Notes: a model not told the origin generated them from the sequence alone. 64,000 nucleotides of DNA from Clostridia bacterium (GCA_024404025.1 JAKSQP010000011.1:1-64000), one strand, 5' to 3'; positions 36,091 to 45,277 are shown, numbered from the stretch's first letter. A program made the numbers and translations.

Positions 36091-39000
36091 TCAATAACTG
36101 ATTTTGAGAGTTTTGATTTCAAACGGTCTGAATGAAAGTGAATCGGCTTTGAATTCTTCCTGAACCTCTTCAAGCATATTGGTAATTTCAACCTTCTTTG
36201 CTCCGTCAAAGAGCTTGAGTGCGCAGTTGGTGAAAGTACCCTCCGCCTCATAAAGCCTTGCAATAAACGCCTTTTCGCAGTCCTCGCAGGGTTTGATAAC
36301 TTCAACTATGATGTTCGATTCGGCGGGAACGATAAGCTGCTTTGCTTCGAATTCGCCCTTACCTGCAACAACGGGAACATTCAGCTCATAAGCGGGTCTG
36401 ATAACATTTTCGGAATTGAAAGAACCGGCATGGGGCAGGAACGAATAAACCGTTCTGTGAAGGCCGTGATCGCCCGTAAAGTCGGGTCTTGTGCCGCCCT
36501 TGTGGAGCGAAAGACGCATCTTTCCGCCCTCAACGCCGATAGCATACTTGCTGTCATTAAGGATCGCAGCGCCGCAGCGGTTTTCGGAAAGATCCGTATA
36601 CTTATGATTAACGACCTCAAACTTTGCCTTTTCTACCGAATCATTGCGTGTTGTGGGTCTGAGAACATTGCCGTACTGAATTTCAAAGCGTGCAAAATTG
36701 CTTCTGATGTCCGTGTCGAATGCAGCTTTGAGGAAGCGGTGGTCATCCTGCCAGTCCATAAGAGTGTCATATCTGACCTCTGCGGTGTCGGCAAAGAAGA
36801 TAACATCCTGCGTAACCGTTGATTTCTTTGAAACTTTATATTTATTTCTGATAATTGCGGCAGCTGCACCGACCGAAACGATTTCGGAGCCGATAAGCTC
36901 GGAACGGTCTGCAAACTTGGGCTCGATATCGGCATCAACATCCCAGTTATCCCAATCGGCAGGAAGGTCTTCGGCAATAATGAGAGAGCCGAGAGCATAT
37001 CCTTCACCGCAGAGCTGGCGATTCATTCTCTTATCAAAGAATGACGAAATATATCCCTTGGAATCGAATTTAATGTCGGCAAACGGAGTTGAAACGCCGG
37101 CTGCATCTGCTTTGATTTCGGTTGACGGATCCGCATTGCCTTTAATAAGATTTATTTTTACCGTTGAAAATGCAGGAACTTTGATGCCGCTGAGAATAAG
37201 AATATTTTTGCCGTCAAGATTCTTATATGCCTGCTGTTTGCAGTCTGCATCGGCAATATAGCCCTCTTCGCATTCAAGGAAAATCGGGTCACATCTGTCA
37301 AACGAAAGAGTATTCGTGAGAGAAACAGTCTCTCCTTCGCCTGCCACGGCTTCGCCGATAAGCTTCTTTGCGGTTTCGATAACCCATCCGGTTTCTTCAA
37401 GCGAAAGCTTATGAGCCGAAGGAATGCAGGTGCCGGGAAGAATATCATGGAACTGATTTATGAGGAGCTTTTCATAAAGCGGATGAGTTGCCTCATCGGT
37501 TGCCGCCTTACCTTCTTTAACGGCATTGTTTACGGTAAGGATTTCAAGGTCACGAAGAGCAAGCTCCGCTTTTCTGTTGTTATGCTTGATGTTATGCTGG
37601 TTTGTGAGAGTGCCTCTGTGAAGCTCGAGATAAAGCTCACCCGTGTAAGTTGCGGGATTCTTTGCTCCCTTTTCGAGCTTTTTCATATAGTCGCCTACGA
37701 GCATATACTCTGACTTGCAGCAGCCGTTAAGATCCTTTATTCTTCTTGAGGTTTCGATCATTTCAAACTGCGGTCCTCCGCCGCCGTCACCGTAACCGAA
37801 GGAAACAAGGCGGCTGTTGGTAACGCTGCGTTCTCTGATCGAACTGTGGTTCTTCACATCGCCGTAAACATTTTCGCAAAGATCCTTCGGCGAGGGCCAG
37901 CAATGAGTTTTGTTGAAATGGGTGAATACCTTTGTGCCGTCAATGCCCTGCCAGTAGAATGTGTCGTACGGGAACTTGTTGGTATCGTTCCAGTCGATTT
38001 TTGTTGTGAGGAAATAATCAACGGAGCAGCCTTTCATTATCTGCGGAATGGCTGCGCTGTAACCAAAAGTATCGGGAAGCCAGAAGCAGTTTGAAGTGAA
38101 ATTGAAATGCTTTCTCGTGAATCTCTGACCCCAGAGGAACTGGCGCACCATTGATTCGCCCGATGTGATATTGCAGTCGCATTCCACCCATACGCCGCCG
38201 TTGGGCTCATATCTGCCCTCTGCAACTTTTTCTTTGATTCTTTCAAAAAGCTCCGGATAATGCTCAAGAAGCATATTTGAATGGCAGGCGGAGCTCTGAA
38301 CGAATTTATATTCTTCATACTGCTCCATAAGGGAAAGCTGATTTGAATATGTTCTTGCGCACTTCTTGATGGTTTCGGGAACCGGCCAGAGCCACGCCGT
38401 ATCCATGTGGGAATGGCCGATAAGAGCGGTAAACGGAGCATCGGCGCCGGTCTTTACTGCGAGAGCTTCCTTGAGGAACGGATGAGCATCCTTAAGGCAC
38501 GCCCTGAAGGTTTCTTCATCTGTATCATCGTATGAATAAAGAACTCTCTTATGCACCTCATAAAGAGCGTTGATAAGCTCGCCCTTTCTGAACGATGAAT
38601 CGGGAAGACTTCTTGTCAGTTCATTGACAACACGCAGGTCAAAATAAAATTCCTGCATAAGATAATCTTTAACGCAGATGTCAATTCCGTTAAAATGAAA
38701 ATCATAATCGAGAAGAGGCTCATCAGAAAGCGGCGAGCAGCCTTTATATGAATGGCCTGCGTATGTTTCAAGAGCAATTTCGATTTTTTCGCCCGCCTTT
38801 GCGTTTTTGCGCAGAAGATCGCAGTAATGATTGCCGTGGCCGGTGAAAACGATCTTTGTTGCGAAAGTGCCGAAGGGCTTGCCGTCAACCCAGAGAAGAG
38901 TTTCATAGCCCTGGGTATGAGGCATAACGAAAATATCCTTGCCGTCAAGCTCTGCGGGAACGGTATATTCCGCTTTAAACCAGCAGAATGAGCTTTCTTC

Positions 39001-39189
39001 GCCCCATGCGTAGCCGTCGGGAGCTGAAACGAATTTCGCTTCCTCGGGAATATTGTAAAGTCTATCTGTTGTTTCAAATGCTCTTGCGTTTTCGGCTCTG
39101 CCTACTTTCCTGAAGATATGAGGCTCGATGATCGACTCAAATCTTTCAAGCTTTTTGAGCATACGGTCAATTTGTTTGTCTGTAAGCAT
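36091..39189 (-). CDS. Alpha-mannosidase, glycoside hydrolase family 38
   Basis: A 1032-residue cytoplasmic GH38 enzyme that releases alpha-linked mannose. After an about 250-residue N-terminal lectin-like domain, the catalytic domain begins with the zinc-binding LIGHSHMDTAWLWP; the nucleophile Asp is in WLPDTFGYSAAIPQI. QFHDILPGTCIPSAH and the large C-terminal beta domain follow. The length agrees with bacterial GH38. ATG with GAAAGGATAAAC upstream, 20 bp after the QueG-like gene. The partner esterase follows. Confidence 0.95.
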   Translation of the reverse strand: MLTDKQIDRMLKKLERFESIIEPHIFRKVGRAENARAFETTDRLYNIPEEAKFVSAPDGYAWGEESSFCWFKAEYTVPAELDGKDIFVMPHTQGYETLLWVDGKPFGTFATKIVFTGHGNHYCDLLRKNAKAGEKIEIALETYAGHSYKGCSPLSDEPLLDYDFHFNGIDICVKDYLMQEFYFDLRVVNELTRSLPDSSFRKGELINALYEVHKRVLYSYDDTDEETFRACLKDAHPFLKEALAVKTGADAPFTALIGHSHMDTAWLWPVPETIKKCARTYSNQLSLMEQYEEYKFVQSSACHSNMLLEHYPELFERIKEKVAEGRYEPNGGVWVECDCNITSGESMVRQFLWGQRFTRKHFNFTSNCFWLPDTFGYSAAIPQIMKGCSVDYFLTTKIDWNDTNKFPYDTFYWQGIDGTKVFTHFNKTHCWPSPKDLCENVYGDVKNHSSIRERSVTNSRLVSFGYGDGGGGPQFEMIETSRRIKDLNGCCKSEYMLVGDYMKKLEKGAKNPATYTGELYLELHRGTLTNQHNIKHNNRKAELALRDLEILTVNNAVKEGKAATDEATHPLYEKLLINQFHDILPGTCIPSAHKLSLEETGWVIETAKKLIGEAVAGEGETVSLTNTLSFDRCDPIFLECEEGYIADADCKQQAYKNLDGKNILILSGIKVPAFSTVKINLIKGNADPSTEIKADAAGVSTPFADIKFDSKGYISSFFDKRMNRQLCGEGYALGSLIIAEDLPADWDNWDVDADIEPKFADRSELIGSEIVSVGAAAAIIRNKYKVSKKSTVTQDVIFFADTAEVRYDTLMDWQDDHRFLKAAFDTDIRSNFARFEIQYGNVLRPTTRNDSVEKAKFEVVNHKYTDLSENRCGAAILNDSKYAIGVEGGKMRLSLHKGGTRPDFTGDHGLHRTVYSFLPHAGSFNSENVIRPAYELNVPVVAGKGEFEAKQLIVPAESNIIVEVIKPCEDCEKAFIARLYEAEGTFTNCALKLFDGAKKVEITNMLEEVQEEFKADSLSFRPFEIKTLKISY

Positions 39190-39209
39190 AAGGTTTATCC
39201 TTTCGATGA

Positions 39210-39869
39210 TTATAATTTATTTTTCGGGCATACACGCATACATATTCCGCAAACTGCGCCCCTGCCTATCCTCTGAAATTTGTTTTTCATATATTCGCTG
39301 CATAATGACGGATCAAAGATCTCATCTCTGTCAATTCCCGGCTTCCACATTGCGCCCTTGATGGCGTGAGACGGGCAGGCGTTAACGCAGATATTGCAGC
39401 CGTTACAAAAATTGACGATTTCTCTTTCCTCTTTTTCAAGCGGACAATCCGTAAAGAGCGTTCCGAGGCGCACTGCGCTGCCGAATTCGCCGTGCATAAA
39501 AAGCGAATTTTTGCCGACCGTGCCGAGCCCCGCAAGGCACGCCGCTTTTTTATGGGAATATCTGCCCTGATAATTCCAGCCGTCTTTATTTATGCTCTGC
39601 GAAGCCGCAACGGTAATATATTTATAGCCTTTTTTCTGAAGAAACAATCCTGCCTGCAAAAGAAGAGAATCCGTAAATGCGTTCACCGAGCGATAATGAT
39701 TGAAATATGTATGTGTCGGAGCATCGGAGATTTCGGCAACTATTGCCTGCGAGAGCCTGACAACGATGCTCACTCCGAACTCCATAGGTCCGTCATCCGC
39801 CGAAAAAAAGCCGACATCCGATGCGCCCTTTTCAAGAAGAAATTCTTTTAATTCGCTCTGAATGCTCAT
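39210..39869 (-). CDS. Double 4Fe-4S protein, QueG (epoxyqueuosine reductase)-like, short form
   Basis: A 219-residue iron-sulfur protein. CNGCNICVNACPSHAIKG and CGICMRVCPKN are two 4Fe-4S clusters of bacterial ferredoxin type, preceded by KKAACLAGLGTVGKNSLFMH as in QueG. It lacks the C-terminal HEAT-like part and some N-terminal sequence of true epoxyqueuosine reductase (300+ residues), so it may have another role. It overlaps prmA by 4 bp. Confidence 0.85.
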   Translation of the reverse strand: MSIQSELKEFLLEKGASDVGFFSADDGPMEFGVSIVVRLSQAIVAEISDAPTHTYFNHYRSVNAFTDSLLLQAGLFLQKKGYKYITVAASQSINKDGWNYQGRYSHKKAACLAGLGTVGKNSLFMHGEFGSAVRLGTLFTDCPLEKEEREIVNFCNGCNICVNACPSHAIKGAMWKPGIDRDEIFDPSLCSEYMKNKFQRIGRGAVCGICMRVCPKNKL

Positions 39870-40792
39870 TTTGCCTTCGCCTCAAAGCAGAGCCAGCCGC
39901 CGCTTTCGTGGCGTGCAATGACTTCAATGCCGTTTTCTTCAAACGCACTCAGCACGTCCTGCTCTCTCGGCTCAATAATTCCGGAAGTTATGAATATTCC
40001 GCCCGGAGCGAGATATTTTTTAACATCCTTGCAGAGAATCATTATGATATCCGCAACGATATTTGCGGCGATTATATCAAACTGACCGCTGACCTTGTCC
40101 GTAAGCGAGCCCTGAAGAACGGTATAAACCGATTCATCAAAGCCGTTTGTTTTGCCGTTTTCCTTTGCGGTTTTAACGGCAAGTGCATCAATATCAACGC
40201 CTGTTGCGCTGTCAACTCCGAGAAGAAGACCCGCAACCGAAAGAATACCGCTTCCGCAGCCGACATCGAGCATCTTTTTGCCTTTGCAGGCATATTTTTC
40301 AATGCTTTCAAGGCAGAGCCTCGTTGTGTCGTGAGTTCCGGAGCCGAACGCAAGGCCGGGCTCAAGATGAAGCACGGCTCTGTTGCCTGCCTCGTATTCC
40401 TGCTCCCAGATGGGATGGATGAGAAGCCTTTCGCCTATCGGCATAGGCTTGAAATACTTTTTCCAGTTATTCTCCCAATCGGCATTCTTGCAGAGGTTTT
40501 CATCAATTTCAAAGGCAATGTTTTCAGCTCTGAATCTGTCCGAAAGGAACGAAACAGCTTCAGCCGGATTTTCTTCGGGAGAAATGTAGATATGTACTAT
40601 GCCTTTTGTTCTGTCCTTTGCAAGCAGATCCTCGTCAATAAGGTCAATTCTTGCAATTTCCCACGCCTCCTGCTCAAGAGTGCGGTAATCTTCAATATAG
40701 ATGCCGTAAGGGACCACCATCTGCGCAATGTCGCCTGCACGGTCAACATCATCGGCATTGACAGTGATTTTTATTTCGGTCCAGTCTGCCAT
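39866..40792 (-). CDS. prmA: Ribosomal protein L11 methyltransferase
   Basis: A 308-residue SAM-dependent enzyme that trimethylates L11. An N-terminal substrate-recognition domain (WTEIKITVNADDVDRAGDIA) precedes the Rossmann domain, with motif I MLDVGCGSGILSVA, ATGVDIDALAVKTA and the post-I motif ANIVADIIM. ATG follows CGAGGTGC. It lies in the long minus-strand operon, 18 bp after the DUF2804 gene. Confidence 0.95.
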   Translation of the reverse strand: MADWTEIKITVNADDVDRAGDIAQMVVPYGIYIEDYRTLEQEAWEIARIDLIDEDLLAKDRTKGIVHIYISPEENPAEAVSFLSDRFRAENIAFEIDENLCKNADWENNWKKYFKPMPIGERLLIHPIWEQEYEAGNRAVLHLEPGLAFGSGTHDTTRLCLESIEKYACKGKKMLDVGCGSGILSVAGLLLGVDSATGVDIDALAVKTAKENGKTNGFDESVYTVLQGSLTDKVSGQFDIIAANIVADIIMILCKDVKKYLAPGGIFITSGIIEPREQDVLSAFEENGIEVIARHESGGWLCFEAKAK

Positions 40793-40810
40793 TTTGCACC
40801 TCGTGAAAAA

Positions 40811-41839
40811 TCAATATTTGTTATGAACATCTTCCGCAAAGCAGAGCATATCTTTAACGATTACTTCGGTTCCGTCGTCAAGGATCGCCTTGCCGCTCAG
40901 CCTGCCGAACACCTGATGCTGATCGGTTATGATAACCTTAACATCAATCTTTGCGGCTCTGTCGATAATGGGAACGAATTCCATTTCAAATCTGCCGTCA
41001 CTTGAAGTGAAGGTCCAGGGATCAGTATATCCGCTTGCGGGAATATTGAATGTTACATCATCGAGCTTGTGGCACTTGCCGTCATAGAAAAGAATGTTTT
41101 CGCTTGCGGCCTTGGTGTCGCCGAAGCCGTAGCCGATATTGAATCCGAAAGCGTGGCCGTCAATATCCATATTGCCGGAGCCCCAGTACCAAGTGTTATC
41201 ATAAGTCCAGACGCCTCTGCCCCAGTCAAGAGTGCCGAAATCCGTTGCGGGATCAAACACGTATTCCTTGCCGTCAAAGGTTGCCTTGCCGCTTGCTCTC
41301 ATGCAGTTGATTTTCTGATTATAATAGAAAGCGGTTTCCTTTTCTTTCCAGGGAGTTGCAATAACCATTGTGTCCATTTCGGGCTGATCAAGGGTTATAT
41401 CGCAGGAGAAGGTTTTGCCTTCGTGGAAGTTCTTGAAATTGCAGATAAGGCGGCGTTTGCCCTCGGATACTCTGAATTCCATATCAAGGCGCTTATCGTG
41501 ATAAACGGTGTTGCCCTTTTCGCTTGTTGAGGGAAGCTTGAATTTACCCATCGGGAATGCGTTGAGAACCGTTTCGGTATGCTCCCACGGAATTGAGAAA
41601 TCGAGAAGAGTTGCCGACTGGAGGCCGATATATCCGTCATCGGAAATAGTAAGAGCAACGCCGAAATTATTTTTTTCGGAAATAATGAGATAATAATCCC
41701 ATTCCTTGATTCTGAATTTCGGAGCTTTGATAGCATTGCGGTCATAGACCTGAACGAGTTTTTTTGACCATCCCGGCTCTTTGAGAGCGCCGTTGGGATT
41801 AAGGAGAGGCTGAACCTTTGTTACTTCGTGATTTCTCAT
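40811..41839 (-). CDS. DUF2804 family protein
   Basis: A 342-residue cytoplasmic protein of the DUF2804 family. The family-type motifs ATDFGTLDWGRGVWTYDNTWYWGSGN and GHAFGFNIGYGFGD are visible; the fold is expected to be a lipocalin-like or carbotenoid-synthesis-type (CrtC-like) double beta barrel. Its function is unknown. ATG with GGAGGAATAATT upstream. It lies between the YhaM-like nuclease and PrmA in the same operon. Confidence 0.9.
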   Translation of the reverse strand: MRNHEVTKVQPLLNPNGALKEPGWSKKLVQVYDRNAIKAPKFRIKEWDYYLIISEKNNFGVALTISDDGYIGLQSATLLDFSIPWEHTETVLNAFPMGKFKLPSTSEKGNTVYHDKRLDMEFRVSEGKRRLICNFKNFHEGKTFSCDITLDQPEMDTMVIATPWKEKETAFYYNQKINCMRASGKATFDGKEYVFDPATDFGTLDWGRGVWTYDNTWYWGSGNMDIDGHAFGFNIGYGFGDTKAASENILFYDGKCHKLDDVTFNIPASGYTDPWTFTSSDGRFEMEFVPIIDRAAKIDVKVIITDQHQVFGRLSGKAILDDGTEVIVKDMLCFAEDVHNKY

Positions 41840-41866
41840 AATTATTCCTCCGTATGAATGTTATTC

Positions 41867-42835
41867 TTAAAGAAGGTCTGTCTGACCGTCTTTTTCTCTG
41901 CCGTGATTATAAAGGATCCTGTTTTCGAGCGCCCACTGGCGTGGAGTAAACTGACCTTTTTCAACGGAATTTATCGCATGGCTCATTTCATAAAGCCTTG
42001 CATCCAGAAGGTCAAGCTCCGAAAGAAGCTCCGCTTCAATAAACATCGGAAGCTTTGCAGCGCCGAATTCGGGAGTGCCGTGATGGGAGATAAGCATGTG
42101 TTCGATAAGAGTCAGCGTTTCTTCGCAGATTCCGTTTTCTCTGCCGATCCTGTCTATATTGACAGCGCCCATAACGAGGTGGCCGAGAAGATTTCCTCTG
42201 ACGGTGTATTCGCCCGGAACGCCCGTTTCAGCCGAATCAATTTCATCAATTTTCGCAATATCGTGAAGGATCGCTCCGGCACAAAGCAGTTCAAAATTAA
42301 CATAGCCGTAAATTCTGCATACTCCTTCGGCAAGCCGGATAATTGAAAGCGTGTGCATAAGAAGTCCGCCTCTGACGGCATGGTGAAGATTCTTTGCCGC
42401 AGGCCAGTAAAGAAGCTTTTCTTTATATTCATCAATGACCTTGCTCACAAGCAGCTTCAGTTCTTTATTTTCAAAGCCGTTAACTGTCTTTAAAATTTCT
42501 TCAAGCATAACATCGCCCGAAAGGCACGCCGACGGAACAAAATCTTCTATTTTGACGCCGTCTTCGGGAAGCACCTTTCTGATGCGTTCAACTCTGAGCT
42601 GAACGGTATCGTTGAACTGAACATAGCTTCCTCTGACCTTGACAAAATCGAAGTTATGATATTCATTTGCAGGTGATTCTTTATAATCCCAGAATTTGCC
42701 GTTGATTTCGCCGTCATTATCGGCAAGAGTCATATCAAGATAAGGAATCCCCTTTGCCGTGAGTTTCTTTTCAACTGATTTGATAAGGCAGAAGCCTTCA
42801 CACGAAGCGCCGTTTCCTACCGGATTGAAATTCAT
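41867..42835 (-). CDS. YhaM-like 3'-5' exoribonuclease (OB fold plus HD domain)
   Basis: A 322-residue protein. The N-terminal OB fold (YLDMTLADNDGEINGKFWDY) is followed by an HD phosphohydrolase domain, with HHAVRGGLLMHTLSI, AGAILHDIAKIDE (His-Asp) and the late His in MLISHHGTPEFG. This architecture matches YhaM/CBF1, which trims RNA and DNA from 3' ends using Mn. ATG behind AGGAGGA. First gene of the operon, with a promoter at 42865-42893. Confidence 0.9.
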   Translation of the reverse strand: MNFNPVGNGASCEGFCLIKSVEKKLTAKGIPYLDMTLADNDGEINGKFWDYKESPANEYHNFDFVKVRGSYVQFNDTVQLRVERIRKVLPEDGVKIEDFVPSACLSGDVMLEEILKTVNGFENKELKLLVSKVIDEYKEKLLYWPAAKNLHHAVRGGLLMHTLSIIRLAEGVCRIYGYVNFELLCAGAILHDIAKIDEIDSAETGVPGEYTVRGNLLGHLVMGAVNIDRIGRENGICEETLTLIEHMLISHHGTPEFGAAKLPMFIEAELLSELDLLDARLYEMSHAINSVEKGQFTPRQWALENRILYNHGREKDGQTDLL

Positions 42836-42864
42836 AATTTTTCCTCCTGTGGATAGATATAGAT

Positions 42865-42893
42865 ATTATAGCATAATATATATAAAAATACAA
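42865..42893 (-). promoter_or_regulatory. Promoter of the yhaM-like/prmA/mannosidase operon
   Basis: TTGTAT (42888-42893) and TATAAT (42865-42870) on the minus strand with 17 bp spacing, 30 bp before the yhaM-like ATG. Confidence 0.75.
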
Positions 42894-42937
42894 ACATTTT
42901 TTGCCGTGAAAAATATATATTTTGCAGCCTTTTTCAC

Positions 42938-42965
42938 TTGACAGAAATCAATTATCTGCTATAAT
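42938..42965 (+). promoter_or_regulatory. ribU promoter
   Basis: TTGACA (42938-42943) and TATAAT (42960-42965), both perfect, with 16 bp spacing, directly before the FMN riboswitch. Confidence 0.9.
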
Positions 42966-42972
42966 TAAGTTG

Positions 42973-43272
42973 TTCTCGGGGCGGGGTGGAATTCCCCACC
43001 GGTGGTGTAACCTTATTTCATCTGAAAGTTTACTTTTATTTTCGCATTATTTTTGCGTAAGGCAAGGCGGAAAAATGATGAATACTGTATGTATTCCGAT
43101 TGCCGACAACGAAGCATTGCTCAAAAAGAACCGCAAAGAATGTAAAATTCCAGATGAATCAAGGTGCTAAAGTCCACAAATCGCTTTTGCGACCGATGCG
43201 GTGAAATTCCGCAACCGACGGTTAACCTGTGTGATGCCATGCAGTCCAAAGTCCGGATGAGAGAGAATGCGC
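42973..43272 (+). ncRNA. FMN riboswitch (RFN element) with enlarged variable arm
   Basis: The conserved RFN parts are present: GGGGCGGGGTGGAATTCCCC, ACCGGTGG, AAAGTCCAC, GCGGTGAAATTCCGCAACCG, CGACGG and AGTCCGGATGAGAGA. It binds FMN and shuts off the downstream riboflavin transporter. The variable stem is closed by TTCATCTG/CAGATGAA and contains an unusual extra stretch of about 110-130 nt (about 43027-43150). The terminator at 43291 is the likely off-switch. Confidence 0.93.
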
Positions 43273-43290
43273 ATAAATTCTACGCATAAA

Positions 43291-43320
43291 CGCCCTGTTT
43301 TTTAAGCAGGGCGATTTTTT
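43291..43320 (+). terminator. Riboswitch-controlled terminator before ribU
   Basis: CGCCCTG (43291-43297) pairs with CAGGGCG (43307-43313), followed by ATTTTTT. It lies between the FMN aptamer and the ribU ribosome binding site. Confidence 0.9.
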
Positions 43321-43340
43321 ATTTTCGGGGAGATGCGGAA

Positions 43341-43892
43341 ATGAACATTAAAACGAAAAAAATTATCCGAATGGCGATCATGGCTATGCTGACGGCCGTT
43401 TCTGTTGTTCTGATTTATGTGATCAGAATTCCGTTGATTCCGTCAGCCCCTTTCCTTGAATATGACCCTGCCGACATACCGATGCTCATTGCGGGCGCAC
43501 TTCTCGGACCTGCCGAAGGAATAACCGTTGTTTTTCTTGCAAGTCTGATTCAGGCGTTTACGGTCAGCGCCGCAAGCGGATGGATAGGATTTCTTATGCA
43601 TTTCATCTCATCCGGCGCCCTTGTTCTGATCGTTTCGCTCATTTATAAGAAAATAAGCTCCGTCAAGGGACTTGTTATCGGCCTTGTTGCCGGCTCCGTT
43701 GTTATGATTGCGCTGATGATACCGCTGAATTTCATCTTCACGGGAATTTTTCTCAATGTCGGCACAAAGGCGGTTGCGCAGATGATCATGCCTGCAATTC
43801 TTCCTTTCAACGCTCTCAAAGCCGCCATAAACAGCGTTATCACTTTTGCAATTTTCATCCCCTGCTCCAAAGCCATTAAAAAATTTATATAA
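43341..43892 (+). CDS. ribU: Riboflavin ECF transporter S component RibU
   Basis: A 183-residue membrane protein with about six segments. The RibU-type motif FLEYDPADIPMLIAGALLGP, a charged loop near the middle and a C-terminal Lys tail (KAIKKFI) are seen. It binds riboflavin and uses the shared ECF energising module encoded elsewhere. ATG behind CGGGGAGATG. Control by the FMN riboswitch confirms the substrate. Confidence 0.95.
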   Translation: MNIKTKKIIRMAIMAMLTAVSVVLIYVIRIPLIPSAPFLEYDPADIPMLIAGALLGPAEGITVVFLASLIQAFTVSAASGWIGFLMHFISSGALVLIVSLIYKKISSVKGLVIGLVAGSVVMIALMIPLNFIFTGIFLNVGTKAVAQMIMPAILPFNALKAAINSVITFAIFIPCSKAIKKFI

Positions 43893-43896
43893 ACAG

Positions 43897-43933
43897 AAAA
43901 TGCCCATCGAAAAGATTTCGGAACGGCATTTTT
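43897..43933 (+). terminator. ribU terminator
   Basis: AAAATGCC (43897-43904) pairs with GGCATTTTT (43925-43933) after the ribU stop; the T-run is part of the right arm. Confidence 0.7.
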
Positions 43934-43941
43934 CAGCAATA

Positions 43942-43980
43942 AGAAAAGCGCATGAGCATCATCTGCCCCTGCGCTTTTCT
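43942..43980 (-). terminator. yjdF terminator overlapping its stop codon
   Basis: AGAAAAGCGCA (43942-43952) pairs with TGCGCTTTTCT (43970-43980). The left half of the minus-strand hairpin lies inside the last codons of yjdF, so the coding end doubles as terminator. Confidence 0.75.
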
Positions 43981-44375
43981 TTCTTTTTCCGCTGCTTCAA
44001 TTCAAACATCCGTTCAGCATCGGCATATTTTTTCTCTCGCCTTTTTGCCTTGCGCTCCTGCTTATTCTGTTCCTGCTGCAATTTCAATGCCTGCTGTGAT
44101 TTTGTTCCGATTCCGCCCGTGTTGAGCGATTTCTTTATATCACGCTGCATTTTCTTCGGATTTCGTTTTATCTCCTTTACAACAGTTGAAACTGCGGGGC
44201 TGAACTGCAAATCATAATAGTGTTTCAGAATGAACTCATACACCTCGAAGTCCTTCGGTTCGGCTCCGAAAGTTACCTTACAGACCGACAGTTTTTCATC
44301 TTCTGTCCGTTCAAAAATGCCGACCCAGAAAGGTTCTTCAAAAAACACCGTGAGAATTATGCGGCTTTCAGCCAT
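43959..44375 (-). CDS. yjdF: YjdF family protein (DUF2992)
   Basis: A 138-residue protein. The N-terminus MAESRIILTVFFEEPFWVGIFE and DFEVYEFILKHYYDLQFSPAV are typical of DUF2992; the second half is Lys/Gln/Arg-rich and highly basic (KQERKAKRREKKY). The biochemical role is not established; it is expressed in response to aza-aromatic compounds through its riboswitch. The ATG at 44375 follows AGGGAGGG by seven bases. The riboswitch lies just upstream. Confidence 0.92.
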   Translation of the reverse strand: MAESRIILTVFFEEPFWVGIFERTEDEKLSVCKVTFGAEPKDFEVYEFILKHYYDLQFSPAVSTVVKEIKRNPKKMQRDIKKSLNTGGIGTKSQQALKLQQEQNKQERKAKRREKKYADAERMFELKQRKKKEKRRGR

Positions 44376-44389
44376 AAAATCCCTCCCTG

Positions 44390-44500
44390 AAATTTTTCGG
44401 CAAAGAACGGACAACCCGGAGGGGCAGGTTACTTACCACATTTCTGTGACGGCCGGGCTACCTACCGGCTCTGGCATAAAATCTATGCGTTGCGTTTTTA
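44390..44500 (-). ncRNA. yjdF riboswitch (aza-aromatic sensing)
   Basis: The minus-strand leader of yjdF contains GCCGGTAGGTAGCCCGGC, GGTAAGTAACCTGCC and CCCTCCGGG, blocks characteristic of the yjdF motif, joined by a variable hairpin (CACAGAAATGTG). The aptamer ends just before the ribosome binding site, suggesting translational control. Boundaries are approximate. Confidence 0.75.
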
Positions 44501-44605
44501 TCTTTGCATTTATTAAGTCAAATTGCCGCCGGACCTGATCCGCAGTCAATATAACTTTCTGTTGTTTTGTTTTTCGGCCTGCGTTGAGTGCGGCAGTCCG
44601 ATTTT

Positions 44606-45262
44606 TTATTTTTTATAAATAATTTCCGTTATTTCAAGGCTGTGACCTCCGTTTTCGATTCCGAAGCAGTCATATTTCTTCCAGGCATCCTCTTTTTCAT
44701 AGGAATCGCAGTGAGCACCGAGAGGATTGAAGAAATAGCCGGTATTTTCGTGAATCACATCGCCTGCAAAATAATTAAAAAATCCGAGCAGCCCGAAAGC
44801 GTTCGGAATAACATCCGAAACCGTTGCCATTCTGCGCAGCGGACATTTTTTGCCCGCAAAAACAACATAGGGAGAGCCGATGGAAAGAATATTCAGAATT
44901 TTGTAGCTGTTTCTGATTTCTTCATCTGCGCCAAGCTGCTGGCTTATCATTCCTCCGAGGCTGTGGCCGATGAAAACAAGATCCGAGCCTTTGGGAATAT
45001 ATTCGGAAATCATCTTTTTCATAAGCCTTAAATATGAATTATCCCGTGCGCACGCCGCAAGAAGACAAACGGGAATACTGAGCGGATTTTCTTTATCCCA
45101 GGACGAATCCGTCCCCCTCATCGCAATTGCATAAACCGCTTTCTTTTCGGAATCCGAAGAAGAAAGCTCCGCTTTGAAAATTTCAAACGGATTGCACCAT
45201 GCCGCAAAGCAATACGCCTCATTTACATTTGAAACAACTGTTCCCTCAACCGTGAATGACAT
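44606..45262 (-). CDS. Lipase-like alpha/beta hydrolase (DUF2974/class 3 type)
   Basis: A 218-residue protein without signal peptide. VYAIAMRGTDSSWDKENP resembles the start of lipase class 3 and DUF2974 proteins, and LVFIGHSLGGMISQQLG is the nucleophile elbow with the catalytic Ser. NILSIGSPYVVFAG follows. Substrate unknown. The ATG at 45262 follows GAGGGGG. It lies 15 bp after topB and probably shares its transcript. Confidence 0.85.
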   Translation of the reverse strand: MSFTVEGTVVSNVNEAYCFAAWCNPFEIFKAELSSSDSEKKAVYAIAMRGTDSSWDKENPLSIPVCLLAACARDNSYLRLMKKMISEYIPKGSDLVFIGHSLGGMISQQLGADEEIRNSYKILNILSIGSPYVVFAGKKCPLRRMATVSDVIPNAFGLLGFFNYFAGDVIHENTGYFFNPLGAHCDSYEKEDAWKKYDCFGIENGGHSLEITEIIYKK

Positions 45263-45277
45263 AATATGCCCCCTCAA

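Noticed and set aside
39821..41005. 394-residue + strand open frame
   Set aside because: Antisense to prmA and the DUF2804 gene, which both have family motifs and ribosome binding sites; the + frame has neither.
43079..43170. Small open frame inside the FMN riboswitch
   Set aside because: It lies in the variable arm of the aptamer and has no ribosome binding site; better explained as RNA structure or a repeat insert.
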